A stretch of 64,000 nucleotides of DNA from Algibacter sp. L3A6 (GTDB lineage: Bacteria > Bacteroidota > Bacteroidia > Flavobacteriales > Flavobacteriaceae). Of this stretch, positions 1 to 8,683 are shown one piece after another. The notes beneath the pieces were generated by a model. The model was not told where the DNA came from. It saw nothing but the letters and a program-made list of their open reading frames with translations, and did no database searches. Position numbers and translations under genes: made by a program. The stretch's first letter is position 1; the number at the start of each line of letters is the position of its first letter. Location of the stretch: the NCBI RefSeq assembly GCF_009796825.1, contig NZ_CP047030.1:1-64000 (forward strand). Reading direction: 5' to 3'.

Positions 1-99
1 TTTAAGAATTTTGTTCACATCTTTGCCAAGCACAAAATGGAGGGATATGGAAATTCGTTTTTTCATCCATAAAATTAACAAACAACAAGAGTCTTTAAA

Positions 100-1527
100 A
101 TGAGTATAACTGCGCAAACGGTATGGAATAATTGTCTAGAATTCATAAAGGATAATATTCAACCGCAAGCTTATAAAACCTGGTTTGAACCAATAATAGC
201 AGTTAAACTAACTGATAATGCTTTAAGCATTCAGGTGCCCAGTAAGTTCTTCTACGAATGGTTAGAAGAGCACTATGTTAAGATTTTAAAAGTATCCCTA
301 ACTAAAGAATTAGGTGAAAAAGCCAAGCTAGTTTACATTATTAAAATGGAAAACACGTATGGCAACAAACAACCTTTTACAGAGAGAATTCCGAGTTCTA
401 ACAGAAGTGGTTTAAAATCACAAGATGTAGACATTCCTTTAAACAATAAAAATCCAGAATTACGTAATCCGTTTGTAATTCCAGGAATTAGAAATGTAAA
501 AATAGAGTCGCAATTAAACCCTAATTACAGTTTCGAAAACTTTTTAGAAGGTGATTCTAACCGTTTAGCTCGAAGTGCAGGATTAGCTGTAGCGGCTAAG
601 CCAGGTGGAACATCTTTTAACCCATTATTAATTTTCGGCGGTGTTGGTTTAGGTAAAACACATTTAGCGCACGCTATTGGTGTTGATATTAAAGATAAAT
701 ATCCTGAAAAAACGGTTTTATATATTTCTGCTGAAAAATTTACGCAACAATATATAGATTCTGTAAAGAAAAATAATAGAAACGATTTTATTCATTTCTA
801 TCAAATTATAGATGTTTTAATTATTGATGATGTGCAATTCCTAACGGGGAAAACAGGAACACAAGATGTTTTCTTTCACATTTTTAATCATTTACATCAA
901 AATGGAAAACAAGTGATATTAACAAGTGATAAAGCACCTGTTGATATGCAAGATATTGAACAACGTTTATTATCTCGTTTTAAATGGGGACTTTCAGCAG
1001 AGTTACAACATCCTGATTTTGAAACACGTGTTTCTATCTTAAAGAATAAATTATATCGTGATGGTGTTGAAATGCCTGATGACATTATAGACTATGTTGC
1101 TAAAAACATAAAAACTAATGTTCGTGAATTAGAAGGCGCTATAATTTCTTTAATAGCACAATCATCTTTCAACAAAAAAGAAATCACTATTGATTTAGCA
1201 AGAACTATTGTTGAGAAGTTTGTAAAAAACACAAAACGCGAAGTTTCTATAGATTACATTCAAAAAGTAGTATCGGATTATTTCCAAATGGATATCGATA
1301 CACTACAATCTAAAACTAGAAAACGCCATATTGTACAAGCCAGACAATTAGCTATGTTCTTTGCTAAGAAATTAACAAAAGCATCATTAGCAAGTATTGG
1401 TTCTCAAATAGGCAAACGCGATCACGCAACCGTTTTACACGCATGTAAAACTGTAGACAACTTATCTTCAACAGATAAACAATTTAAAAAATACGTTGAA
1501 GACATTTCTAAAAAACTTTCTGTTTAA
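100..1527 (+). CDS. dnaA: Chromosomal replication initiator protein DnaA
   Basis: DnaA binds origin DnaA boxes and opens the duplex as an ATP-dependent AAA+ filament. At 475 residues it is full length. Visible parts are the N-terminal helicase-loading domain (about 1-80), a variable linker (about 85-135), the AAA+ core with Walker A GGVGLGKTH (180-188) and Walker B LIIDDVQ (240-246), and the C-terminal DNA-binding domain with the DnaA signature around GKRDHATVLHACKTV (about 438-452). The ATG at 100 gives the family-typical N-terminus. It is followed after 12 bp by the phosphatase gene, suggesting co-transcription. Only 99 bases lie upstream and I see no perfect DnaA box in them. Identification is secure. 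Confidence 0.99.
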   Translation: MSITAQTVWNNCLEFIKDNIQPQAYKTWFEPIIAVKLTDNALSIQVPSKFFYEWLEEHYVKILKVSLTKELGEKAKLVYIIKMENTYGNKQPFTERIPSSNRSGLKSQDVDIPLNNKNPELRNPFVIPGIRNVKIESQLNPNYSFENFLEGDSNRLARSAGLAVAAKPGGTSFNPLLIFGGVGLGKTHLAHAIGVDIKDKYPEKTVLYISAEKFTQQYIDSVKKNNRNDFIHFYQIIDVLIIDDVQFLTGKTGTQDVFFHIFNHLHQNGKQVILTSDKAPVDMQDIEQRLLSRFKWGLSAELQHPDFETRVSILKNKLYRDGVEMPDDIIDYVAKNIKTNVRELEGAIISLIAQSSFNKKEITIDLARTIVEKFVKNTKREVSIDYIQKVVSDYFQMDIDTLQSKTRKRHIVQARQLAMFFAKKLTKASLASIGSQIGKRDHATVLHACKTVDNLSSTDKQFKKYVEDISKKLSV

Positions 1528-1539
1528 AACTGTTTTAAA

Positions 1540-1995
1540 ATGACTAAAATTCTGATGGTATGCTTGGGAAACATTTGTCGTTCTCCACTTGCCGAAGGTA
1601 TTTTAAGAGCCAAACTACCAAAACATTTTATTGTAGACTCTGCAGGAACCGCAAATTACCATACCGGTAATGCACCAGATCCTCGTTCTATTGCTGTAGC
1701 TAAAAAGTATGGCATAAATATTTCAAACTTAAGAGGAAGGCAATTTTCGGTTTCCGATTTTGATACCTTCGATCTTATTTATGTTATGGACGACTCTAAC
1801 TACAACAACGTTATAAAATTGGCGAGAAACAATGAAGATATCTCTAAAGTAAACTTCATTTTAAACGAAATTTACCCAGCTCAAGATTTTAATGTACCAG
1901 ATCCTTATTACGGAGGAACTAATGGATTTGAGAACATTTACAACATGCTAAATGAAGCGTGTATAACTATTGCCCATAATTTAACTTCGGAATAA
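1540..1995 (+). CDS. Low-molecular-weight protein-tyrosine phosphatase
   Basis: A cytoplasmic phosphatase of the LMW-PTP/arsenate-reductase fold, 151 residues, the usual length. The N-terminal P-loop CLGNICRS (8-15) supplies the Cx5R catalytic cysteine and arginine, and the late DPYY motif (near 127-130) carries the general-acid aspartate. LMW-PTPs in other bacteria often act on tyrosine kinases of polysaccharide export, but no such kinase is nearby, so the substrate is unknown. The gene lies 12 bp after dnaA and 1 bp before the methyltransferase gene, and is probably in the dnaA transcript. Confidence 0.95.
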   Translation: MTKILMVCLGNICRSPLAEGILRAKLPKHFIVDSAGTANYHTGNAPDPRSIAVAKKYGINISNLRGRQFSVSDFDTFDLIYVMDDSNYNNVIKLARNNEDISKVNFILNEIYPAQDFNVPDPYYGGTNGFENIYNMLNEACITIAHNLTSE

Positions 1996-1996
1996 A

Positions 1997-2713
1997 ATGA
2001 CATCTGCTATAGGCCAACTTTATTTAATACCAACCACTTTAGGAGACAACAATCCGCTTGATGTTTTACCTATAACTGTAAAAAATACTATAGATAAAAT
2101 AGATGTTTTTATTGTTGAAAATGAAAAAACAGCACGTCGATTTATAAAGAAGATATGTCCAGAAAAATCGCAACCCACTTTACAGTTGTTTCTATTAAAC
2201 AAACGTACAGAAGCTAGTGAGTTACCAGCGTTTTTAAATCCATGTTTAACGGGTATTAATGTGGGTCTTCTATCTGAAGCAGGTTGCCCTGGTGTTGCAG
2301 ATCCAGGAGCTGATGTTGTAAAAATAGCACATGAGAAAAATATAAAAGTAGTACCACTTGTTGGACCATCGTCTATTTTAATGGCCATGATGAGTTCTGG
2401 CATGAACGGACAGAGCTTTGCTTTTAACGGCTACTTACCTATCGATAAAGCTGAGCGCAAAGCCGAAATTAAGCGCTTAGAACGCTTATCTTTCGAACAC
2501 AATCAATCTCAGTTATTTATTGAAACTCCGTATAGAAACAACAAAATGCTAGAAGATTTAAGTAGTATTTTAGAGAAAAACACAGATATCTGTGTGGCTT
2601 GTGATATTACTTTAGACACCGAGTTTATAAAAACTAAAAATGCCGCAGCATGGCAAAAAAATAGCGTTGACCTTCATAAAAGACCAACGCTATTCATTAT
2701 ACATAAAAGCTAA
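1997..2713 (+). CDS. RsmI-like tetrapyrrole-methylase-family SAM-dependent methyltransferase
   Basis: The fold is the TP-methylase family: an N-terminal IPTTLGD motif (11-17), the glycine-rich LLSEAGCPGVADPG segment (91-104) and GPSSILMAM (123-131) for SAM binding. RsmI, the closest family, 2'-O-methylates C1402 of 16S rRNA. This protein is 238 residues, shorter than typical RsmI (about 280), lacking the C-terminal extension, and represents a separate Bacteroidota subgroup whose target is not proven. It starts 1 bp after the phosphatase stop. Its last codons contain a hairpin that looks like the terminator of the convergent minus-strand gene. Confidence 0.85.
   Translation: MTSAIGQLYLIPTTLGDNNPLDVLPITVKNTIDKIDVFIVENEKTARRFIKKICPEKSQPTLQLFLLNKRTEASELPAFLNPCLTGINVGLLSEAGCPGVADPGADVVKIAHEKNIKVVPLVGPSSILMAMMSSGMNGQSFAFNGYLPIDKAERKAEIKRLERLSFEHNQSQLFIETPYRNNKMLEDLSSILEKNTDICVACDITLDTEFIKTKNAAAWQKNSVDLHKRPTLFIIHKS
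2654..2694 (-). terminator. Intrinsic terminator of the lysozyme-fold gene, embedded in the convergent methyltransferase CDS
   Basis: Inverted arms AATAGCGTTG (2660-2669) and CAACGCTATT (2685-2694) form a 10-bp stem. Read on the minus strand it is followed by a run of seven T (2661 down to 2655). It therefore fits a terminator for the 2726-3388 gene, lying wholly inside the last codons of the plus-strand gene. Confidence 0.7.
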
Positions 2714-2725
2714 TTTAAACCCCTT

Positions 2726-3388
2726 TTAGATTGCTTTTGCACGTCTATCTGGCTTAACAAATGAAGTGTCGTAACCAGAAAATCGCTTCATGTAATACTG
2801 TACTGTGGTTCCAAAACCATCAGCGAAGTTATCTAAACCATAACTCCTTAAATAAGTTTTAACACTGCCAGGACCTGCTAAATGTGCCGCTGCTAGAATA
2901 CCAGATTCTGTAACTAACACACCGTTAATGCGGCGTCCTACAAAGTTTTTAATGTCACGTCGCAAAATCCATTTGTTTCTTGCAGCGTTGGCAATAAATG
3001 CCTTTTCTTGTAATTTAGGACTTTTTAAAAATGCCTCCGGATTATTAATCCCAATCATCTTTAAAGTTTCTGTCCCAAACTGATATTTGCCCAAATAACC
3101 AAAAGTATTTACAATAGCGTAATTACCTCTAGATTCTTTAAAGCCTATAGCTTCTTTAAATCCTACAAATGATTTTCCCAAAAATGGAGAAAACTCATTG
3201 TCCTCGTCGTTTGACAGTAAAATATCATCTTTGATACCTTCGTCAAGACTTACAGTATAATTTAACTCTAAGCCTGCTGTTGAATATTTACTTAAATCTA
3301 CGATCGAATCATTTGATGAAAACGACACACTTAACACAATTACTGTAAAAAGTACCAAGACTAAGTAACTTGCAATATTCTTTGTCAT
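2726..3388 (-). CDS. Exported lysozyme/transglycosylase-fold protein
   Basis: A 220-residue protein with an N-terminal membrane or signal segment (about 5-25) followed by a low-complexity acidic stretch. The central part resembles the lytic transglycosylase or lysozyme-like superfamily: FKESRGNYAIVNTFGYLGKYQFG (about 82-104) carries the candidate catalytic Glu and the GxYQFG-type segment, and AAHLAGPGSV (about 167-176) follows. Flavobacterial relatives are often labelled LysM or peptidoglycan-binding proteins, but no LysM domain is visible. Likely role: cleavage of glycan strands in the periplasm. It has its own promoter (3446-3475) and a terminator inside the neighbouring gene. Confidence 0.75.
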   Translation of the reverse strand: MTKNIASYLVLVLFTVIVLSVSFSSNDSIVDLSKYSTAGLELNYTVSLDEGIKDDILLSNDEDNEFSPFLGKSFVGFKEAIGFKESRGNYAIVNTFGYLGKYQFGTETLKMIGINNPEAFLKSPKLQEKAFIANAARNKWILRRDIKNFVGRRINGVLVTESGILAAAHLAGPGSVKTYLRSYGLDNFADGFGTTVQYYMKRFSGYDTSFVKPDRRAKAI

Positions 3389-3445
3389 AATGTCTAAATT
3401 CTTCAGTGAAATTACAATCTAAATTCACCTGAAATTTTGAGCGTG

Positions 3446-3475
3446 CAAAAGTACGGCTTTTTCTAAAACTAACAA
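3446..3475 (-). promoter_or_regulatory. Bacteroidota-type promoter for the lysozyme-fold gene
   Basis: On the minus strand, TTG (3473-3475) is separated by exactly 19 nt from TACTTTTG (3446-3453), a full match to the -33/-7 consensus. The predicted start near 3439 leaves a leader of about 50 nt. Confidence 0.7.
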
Positions 3476-3498
3476 AATTAATCGTTTAACGACACAAA

Positions 3499-4410
3499 TC
3501 AAATGTACAATAGATGAAAAACACAGCCTTTTTTACCAAATTCGAGAGTTGGAAATGGTATTTTTATCATATTAAAAACACTAAAAACAGTTTTTAGAAA
3601 GGCTGAATTTGTTTTTATATGTTCTAAATCAAGATCAAGACTTAGGAAGACCTGCCTGTATCGTAAATCACTAATTAACAAACTATTAACATTACTACTT
3701 ACACCAGCCAACATGCCCTCTCCACCGTAACCTACAGCTAGATTAAGCCATTTTGGAATCTTACTATCCTTAAAGAACGCATGCATGTTAGCACTAAGCC
3801 AATAGGTTTGCCCATTATAATCCTTTAACACCTCTTCTAATAGTCCGTTTCCAAGCTTATCTGGGTTTTGTTTAGCATATTTTGTTTGATGAAAACTGTA
3901 TTTAAGCGCAATTCGTTGCTCTTTCCACAATAATTCTTGCCCAATATACAAACTTGTACCCGATGCATTTGCTAAAATATCACCCCAAGAAAAACCCCAT
4001 TCTTCAGAATAACCATCCAGCATTTCTACAGCAGTAAGAAACCCAAAACCTAATGTAGCTCCATATAAAAGTTGATTTTTTTCACTTACACCATTCCAAT
4101 TTAAAAGTTGTGCACCATGTTTCCCCATTTGGTAAGCAGAAAAGGCATGACCAAACTTATCCATTTGCAACCACTCATCATTATCATTTAAAGTATGGAA
4201 TTTAGAACGCTCGTAATCGGCATACCATAATTGATTTAAACCAATTAAAGTAATGCTAGCAAGTGCAGCCTCACTATAAACCACAGCATTACGTCGTGAT
4301 ATATTTAAAGAATCACTAGGTATAAAGAAAGCGTTAAATCCCGTTTGAGCAAAAGCAACCGACGACACTAAAAGTAAAAATAGCGCGTACTTCACTTTAA
4401 AAGCCATCAC
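3499..4410 (-). CDS. DUF2279 (YfiM-like) outer-envelope protein
   Basis: A 303-residue protein with a signal peptide (about 1-21, ending SSVAFA). The conserved core is MDKFGHAFSAYQMGK (about 83-97), with a second block around EEWGFSWGDILANASGT (about 136-152), as in DUF2279/YfiM-family proteins. The function of the family is unknown. The start codon overlaps the mltG stop by one base (TAATG), so translation is probably coupled, and it is the last gene of the dapF-GNAT-mltG operon. A link to cell-envelope assembly is inferred only from this context. Confidence 0.8.
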   Translation of the reverse strand: MMAFKVKYALFLLLVSSVAFAQTGFNAFFIPSDSLNISRRNAVVYSEAALASITLIGLNQLWYADYERSKFHTLNDNDEWLQMDKFGHAFSAYQMGKHGAQLLNWNGVSEKNQLLYGATLGFGFLTAVEMLDGYSEEWGFSWGDILANASGTSLYIGQELLWKEQRIALKYSFHQTKYAKQNPDKLGNGLLEEVLKDYNGQTYWLSANMHAFFKDSKIPKWLNLAVGYGGEGMLAGVSSNVNSLLISDLRYRQVFLSLDLDLEHIKTNSAFLKTVFSVFNMIKIPFPTLEFGKKGCVFHLLYI

Positions 4411-5453
4411 TATTTATTAATACCTTGAGCAGATAAAAAACGTTGATATTCTCTAGCATTTACATTATGCTGTGCTAAAGTTTTAGCAAACTTATGAAAG
4501 CCAAACTTTTTAGCGTTTGCTGCAAAGTATAGATATTGATGCTTTTGGTAATTTAAAACCGCATCTATAGCCGAGATATCGGGCATGGCAATTAAACCCG
4601 GAGGTAAACCACGATTTTGGTAAGTATTATATGGAGACTCAATATCCTTATGCACATTTAAAACACGCTTAATTATTGTGTTTTTGTACTTAGGTAATTG
4701 ATAAGCAGCAAATTTTAAAGTAGGATCGGCTTGTAAAGGCATACCAATTCTTAACCTATTCATGTACACACCTGCAATGGTTGGTTGCTCGCTAGCTTGC
4801 TTAGACTCCTCATAAACAATAGAGGCCAATGCAATTACTTCATTAGGTTCTAAACCAATAGCTTCAGCTTTTTTTGTTCTAGTAGCATTCCAAAAACGCT
4901 TATATTCTTTAAGCATTCTATTTCTAAAACCTTCTGCATCGGTGTTCCAGAAAACCTCGTAACTGTTAGGTAAATACATTCCTAAAGCTGTAGCTTCATT
5001 AAACTTGTTTTCAGCTAAAAACGTTTTATCCGTCATGGCTTTCAACAAAGACAAACTATCGGCTTCAATTTCCTTAGAAACCCGCCCTGCAAGTTTTTCT
5101 AAAGTAGACTGATTATTAAAAGACACTTTAATAGCTATATTACCACTTCTTATAGAATTAATAATATCATTATTAGTCATCCCTTTTTTTATAGCAAACT
5201 TCCCTGCTCTAATATTAGAGGTGTATTTTTTTTGTTCAGCTAAATCATCAAACGATTCAATATCGTCTAGTAAAGGCTCTAATTGACTTCTAACCTCGCT
5301 ATAAGTTGCATTACTAGATATATAAACATAAGCCGTTTCATTATTAAAAGCCGTATTTGGCCTTAGCATTGCTTTGTAGACAAAGTTTGCAAAAAATGCG
5401 GCTACGAGAAGCCCAATAACAGCAAGAGCTATAAGTATTTTTTTTATGTACAT
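4410..5453 (-). CDS. mltG: Endolytic murein transglycosylase MltG
   Basis: A membrane-anchored YceG-family lytic transglycosylase, thought to release nascent glycan strands and so set their length. At 347 residues it has one N-terminal transmembrane helix (about 5-27), a LysM-like region and the C-terminal catalytic domain. The signature region ALASIVYEES (209-218) carries the conserved glutamates, followed by VYMNRLRIGMPLQADPT (229-245). In many homologues the first position after SIV is Glu or Gln; here it is Tyr, with Glu at the next two positions. It abuts the GNAT gene without a gap and overlaps DUF2279 by one base, in an operon with dapF. Confidence 0.95.
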   Translation of the reverse strand: MYIKKILIALAVIGLLVAAFFANFVYKAMLRPNTAFNNETAYVYISSNATYSEVRSQLEPLLDDIESFDDLAEQKKYTSNIRAGKFAIKKGMTNNDIINSIRSGNIAIKVSFNNQSTLEKLAGRVSKEIEADSLSLLKAMTDKTFLAENKFNEATALGMYLPNSYEVFWNTDAEGFRNRMLKEYKRFWNATRTKKAEAIGLEPNEVIALASIVYEESKQASEQPTIAGVYMNRLRIGMPLQADPTLKFAAYQLPKYKNTIIKRVLNVHKDIESPYNTYQNRGLPPGLIAMPDISAIDAVLNYQKHQYLYFAANAKKFGFHKFAKTLAQHNVNAREYQRFLSAQGINK

Positions 5454-5978
5454 TTAATTTTTAATAAGCTGAAATAAATATTCGTTTTTATAAGAACCAT
5501 TAACATAGGTCCAATCTTTTTTTAATCCAATTTGTTCGAACCCCTGATTCGTAAACAATTTGATACTCGTAGTATTTCCTTCGGAAATATTACAATATAA
5601 CTGATGAAGATCCAAATGTGTAAAACTGTAGTTGATCAATAAAGCCAAAGCTTCCTTACCTGCTCCTTTACTCCTATTTACTTCATCTTTAATTAAAACC
5701 CCAATACCAGCACGACCATTTTTAAAATCGAAATCGAACAAATCAATTAAGCCAATAGCTTTATTTTCATTTGTAGAAATCACCAAACGCAGTTGCTTTA
5801 CATCGTAAATATCTCGGTGAGCTTCCTCTAAATATTGCTTTATTAAAAACTTAGAATATGGCGTTTGTGTATTACTAATTTCCCAAACAGCCTCGTCGTT
5901 TTCTACAGCATGAATAAATTCTAAATCCTCAGGCTCTAAAGCGCGCAAATAGATATGTTCGCCTTTTAGAGTTATCAT
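5454..5978 (-). CDS. GNAT-family N-acetyltransferase
   Basis: A 174-residue acetyltransferase of the RimJ/RimL/SpeG-like GNAT group. LRALEPEDLEFIHAVEN (about 12-28) is the usual N-terminal strand-helix, and IGVLIKDEVNRSKGAGKEAL (about 111-130) contains the acetyl-CoA binding segment with its Gly-rich turn. HQLYCNISEGNTTSIKLF lies C-terminal. The acceptor substrate cannot be told. The start overlaps the dapF stop by 4 bp (ATGA) and the stop abuts mltG, so it is firmly inside a peptidoglycan-related operon; a cell-wall or sugar substrate is possible but unproven. Confidence 0.9.
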   Translation of the reverse strand: MITLKGEHIYLRALEPEDLEFIHAVENDEAVWEISNTQTPYSKFLIKQYLEEAHRDIYDVKQLRLVISTNENKAIGLIDLFDFDFKNGRAGIGVLIKDEVNRSKGAGKEALALLINYSFTHLDLHQLYCNISEGNTTSIKLFTNQGFEQIGLKKDWTYVNGSYKNEYLFQLIKN

Positions 5979-6748
5979 ATATCGCCTTTAAATACAAATT
6001 TTGCAGGACCAATAAGCCAAACATTTTTGTAAACACCATTGTCAACATCGAAACTTACTTTCAATTTTCCGCCCTGAACATTTAATTTTATCAAGGTTTC
6101 TGTAGTTTCATTTATTGCATGCATGGCAATAGCAACGGCAGTTACACCTGTTCCACAAGATAAAGTTTCATCTTCTACACCACGCTCGTAAGTACGTACT
6201 CTAAACACTTCATCATTTACCTTTTTTACAAAATTCACGTTTGTACCTTCAGTAAAATAAGGCTCGCCATTTCTAATTTTAGAACCTTTTTCCTTAATAT
6301 CGAAATATTCAATAGCATCTTCAAATTGCACATGGTGTGGCGATCCGGTATTTAAAAACACATGATTATCAAACTTTTCTACTACATCAACATCCAACAT
6401 TTGTAACTTCACAATATCGCCTTCAATTTCAGCATGATGTAAACCATCTATAGCTTCAAATACAGCCTTATCTTCAATAACACCCAAATGTTTTGCAAAA
6501 GCAACCAAACAGCGACCTCCATTTCCACACATGGTACTTTCGTTACCATCGGCATTATAATACACCATTTTAAAATCTAGCGTATCATGATTTTCCAGAA
6601 GAATAAGTCCGTCTGCTCCTATCCCAAAACGTCTATCGCACAAAAAAGCAATATTTTTGGTATCTCTTTTATTGAACGCTTGCTGACGGTTATCAACCAT
6701 CACAAAATCGTTCCCTGTTCCTTGATATTTATAAAAAGTCTGTTGCAT
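5975..6748 (-). CDS. dapF: Diaminopimelate epimerase
   Basis: Interconverts LL- and meso-diaminopimelate in the lysine and peptidoglycan precursor pathway, in the cytoplasm. The 257-residue length fits the family. Both catalytic cysteines are visible: Cys74 in TMCGNGGRC and Cys198 in TLSCGTGV. The N-terminal FYKYQGTGNDFVMVDN (5-20) is the substrate-binding motif. It is the first gene of the minus-strand operon, with a -7 element only about 11 bp ahead of its start codon, so its leader is very short. Confidence 0.98.
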   Translation of the reverse strand: MQQTFYKYQGTGNDFVMVDNRQQAFNKRDTKNIAFLCDRRFGIGADGLILLENHDTLDFKMVYYNADGNESTMCGNGGRCLVAFAKHLGVIEDKAVFEAIDGLHHAEIEGDIVKLQMLDVDVVEKFDNHVFLNTGSPHHVQFEDAIEYFDIKEKGSKIRNGEPYFTEGTNVNFVKKVNDEVFRVRTYERGVEDETLSCGTGVTAVAIAMHAINETTETLIKLNVQGGKLKVSFDVDNGVYKNVWLIGPAKFVFKGDI

Positions 6749-6758
6749 AATATGTGAA

Positions 6759-6766
6759 CAAATATA
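6759..6766 (-). promoter_or_regulatory. Putative -7 element of the dapF operon
   Basis: TATATTTG on the minus strand matches TAnnTTTG, 11 bp upstream of the dapF ATG. No TTG is seen at -33, so this rests on one box only. Confidence 0.45.
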
Positions 6767-6946
6767 TGAATAAAGAATGTAATTTTCCGTTCAGTAATTG
6801 AGGAAATAATGTAGAAAAACGCAAAATTAAAACAACAAACAGTTTTTAACTTCACAATACAATTTAAGCGTCTAAAACCATATTAAAACATTAATTACAA
6901 ATATCTTAATTCTAAAAACTAACAGAACAACACGCTTTACCGCTCT

Positions 6947-6985
6947 GTTAAACAGGCGTTAAAGTGCACGTTAAAAATCGTTAAA
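6947..6985 (+). promoter_or_regulatory. Four helically phased GTTAAA repeats upstream of htrA
   Basis: GTTAAA occurs in the same orientation starting at 6947, 6958, 6970 and 6980, that is 11, 12 and 10 bp apart; three copies are CGTTAAA. The first lies in an inverted repeat CTGTTAAACAG. The 6749-7069 gap holds no gene and no TAnnTTTG match on the plus strand, so htrA may rely on a regulator or alternative sigma factor acting here. Confidence 0.5.
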
Positions 6986-7069
6986 AATAAATTTCATGTT
7001 CTGTAAATAATTAATTTTAATTGTTCAATAGATGGAACACGATTTTAAACACTCAAAATTATAGATTAT

Positions 7070-8479
7070 ATGAAGAAGATTTTAACCTTAGTAATGGTAT
7101 CCGTATTAGGAGGTGTTATAACTCTTGGTGCTTACAAAGTTTTTTTAGAAAAAGACAACACCGTAGTTGTTGCAGCAAATAGCGAGCAACCTACTTTTTT
7201 ACCAACAAATAATTTAAACATGGCGCTTAACGCTGCCGAAAACACCGATTTTACAACTGCCGCAGATAATACGGTTCACGCTGTGGTACACGTAAAAAAC
7301 GTAACTATTAGCTCTGGACAAATGACCTTGCAAGATTTCTTTTCAGGAAGAAGCCCTCAACGCGCGCAAATGGGTACAGGTTCTGGGGTAATTATTAATG
7401 CCGACGGATATATTGTTACCAATAACCACGTTATTAAAAACGCCAGCGAACTTTCAGTTACATTAAACAACAATAAAACGTATACTGCTGAAGTTGTTGG
7501 AACCGATCCAAAAACCGATATCGCTTTATTAAAAATTGATGCCGATGAAGATTTACCTTATGTTACTTTTGGAGATTCTGATGGTGTGCAAATTGGCGAA
7601 TGGGTTTTAGCTGTTGGTAACCCGTTCAACCTAACCTCTACCGTAACTGCAGGAATAATAAGTGCAAAATCTAGAGATTTAACAGGGCAAAGTTCTCAAT
7701 CGTTTTTACAAACTGATGCAGCCGTAAACCCAGGAAACTCCGGTGGAGCACTAGTAAACACTAATGGAGAATTAATTGGTATTAACACGGCAATTTCATC
7801 TCAAACTGGTTCTTACGTTGGGTATTCTTTTGCTGTGCCAAGTAATATTGCACGTAAAGTTATTGAAGATATTATGGAATTTGGTAACGTACAAAATGGC
7901 GTATTAGGCATACAAGGCGGAACTTTTAATAGCGCTGTAGCGGAAGAAATGGGTGTAAATTACGCCGAAGGTGTTTATGTTGCCGAAGTAATAAAAAACT
8001 CTGGAGCCGAAAAAGCTGGTATTAAAAAAGGCGATGTTATTAAGAAATTAGACAATATCGAGATTTCTAAATTTGAAGATTTAAGCGGGTACATTAAAAC
8101 GAAACGCCCCAACGATGTAATTAATGTAGAATTATACAGAAAGAACGATTTAAAATCGGTGTCGGTAACCTTAACAAAAACTGAAATATTTACCGTTAAC
8201 TTCATGAAAATGGATTTACAAGATTTATCAGATTCTTTTAAGGAGAAATATCAAATAGATTACGGCGTAATTATTAAGAATACAGAAAACAAATGGTTGT
8301 ATTCTAACTTAGGAATTACTGAAGGTTATATTATTACTGGAATTAACGATACTAAAATTGAAAGCATAGATGATATTTCAAAACTGAAAGATAAATATGG
8401 TGAAGATATTTTGGATAACATTAAAAAACTAGAATATATAAATACAAGAAAAGAAAGAAAAGAAGTTCTTTTTAAATAA
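7070..8479 (+). CDS. HtrA/DegP-family periplasmic serine protease
   Basis: A trypsin-like protease and chaperone for misfolded envelope proteins. The 469-residue protein has an N-terminal signal or anchor segment (about 4-24), then the catalytic domain with triad residues His120 (VTNNHV), Asp150 (KTDIALL) and Ser224 (NPGNSGGAL). A first PDZ domain begins near 295 (GVYVAEVIKNSGAEKAGI) and a diverged second one near 400. The order and length match DegP/DegQ. It is monocistronic, ending in a strong terminator, and is preceded by a 321-bp gap containing phased GTTAAA repeats instead of a recognisable housekeeping promoter, consistent with stress control. Confidence 0.96.
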   Translation: MKKILTLVMVSVLGGVITLGAYKVFLEKDNTVVVAANSEQPTFLPTNNLNMALNAAENTDFTTAADNTVHAVVHVKNVTISSGQMTLQDFFSGRSPQRAQMGTGSGVIINADGYIVTNNHVIKNASELSVTLNNNKTYTAEVVGTDPKTDIALLKIDADEDLPYVTFGDSDGVQIGEWVLAVGNPFNLTSTVTAGIISAKSRDLTGQSSQSFLQTDAAVNPGNSGGALVNTNGELIGINTAISSQTGSYVGYSFAVPSNIARKVIEDIMEFGNVQNGVLGIQGGTFNSAVAEEMGVNYAEGVYVAEVIKNSGAEKAGIKKGDVIKKLDNIEISKFEDLSGYIKTKRPNDVINVELYRKNDLKSVSVTLTKTEIFTVNFMKMDLQDLSDSFKEKYQIDYGVIIKNTENKWLYSNLGITEGYIITGINDTKIESIDDISKLKDKYGEDILDNIKKLEYINTRKERKEVLFK

Positions 8480-8502
8480 AAATTGTTTGAATTTGTGTTA
8501 GT

Positions 8503-8545
8503 GAAACCTCTTTAAAGCGTAAAGCTTTAAAGAGGTTTCTTTTTT
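8503..8545 (+). terminator. Terminator of htrA
   Basis: A perfect 16-bp stem (8503-8518 with 8524-8539) around the loop GTAAA, followed by six or more T. Confidence 0.9.
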
Positions 8546-8646
8546 GCTTTACATTATATATTTAAGTGTAAAAACTAAGGAGATAACAGGGAAATTTCAG
8601 AAGAAAAAAAATCATAAAACAGTCTACGAAAACGTTTGAAATATGA

Positions 8647-8654
8647 TATTTTTG
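8647..8654 (+). promoter_or_regulatory. Putative -7 element of the GAPDH gene
   Basis: TATTTTTG fits TAnnTTTG about 30 bp upstream of the ATG. There is no TTG at the expected -33 distance. Confidence 0.4.
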
Positions 8655-8683
8655 CAAAAAACTACAACTAAACTATTTAAATT

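Noticed and set aside
1..99. Replication origin features upstream of dnaA
   Set aside because: Only 99 bases are available; CATCTTTG at 18-25 is an imperfect -7 box and TTCATCCAT near 60 is not a convincing DnaA box.
2726..3388. Labelling this protein as LysM or peptidoglycan-binding
   Set aside because: No LysM motif is visible; the lysozyme-like segment is the only recognisable part.
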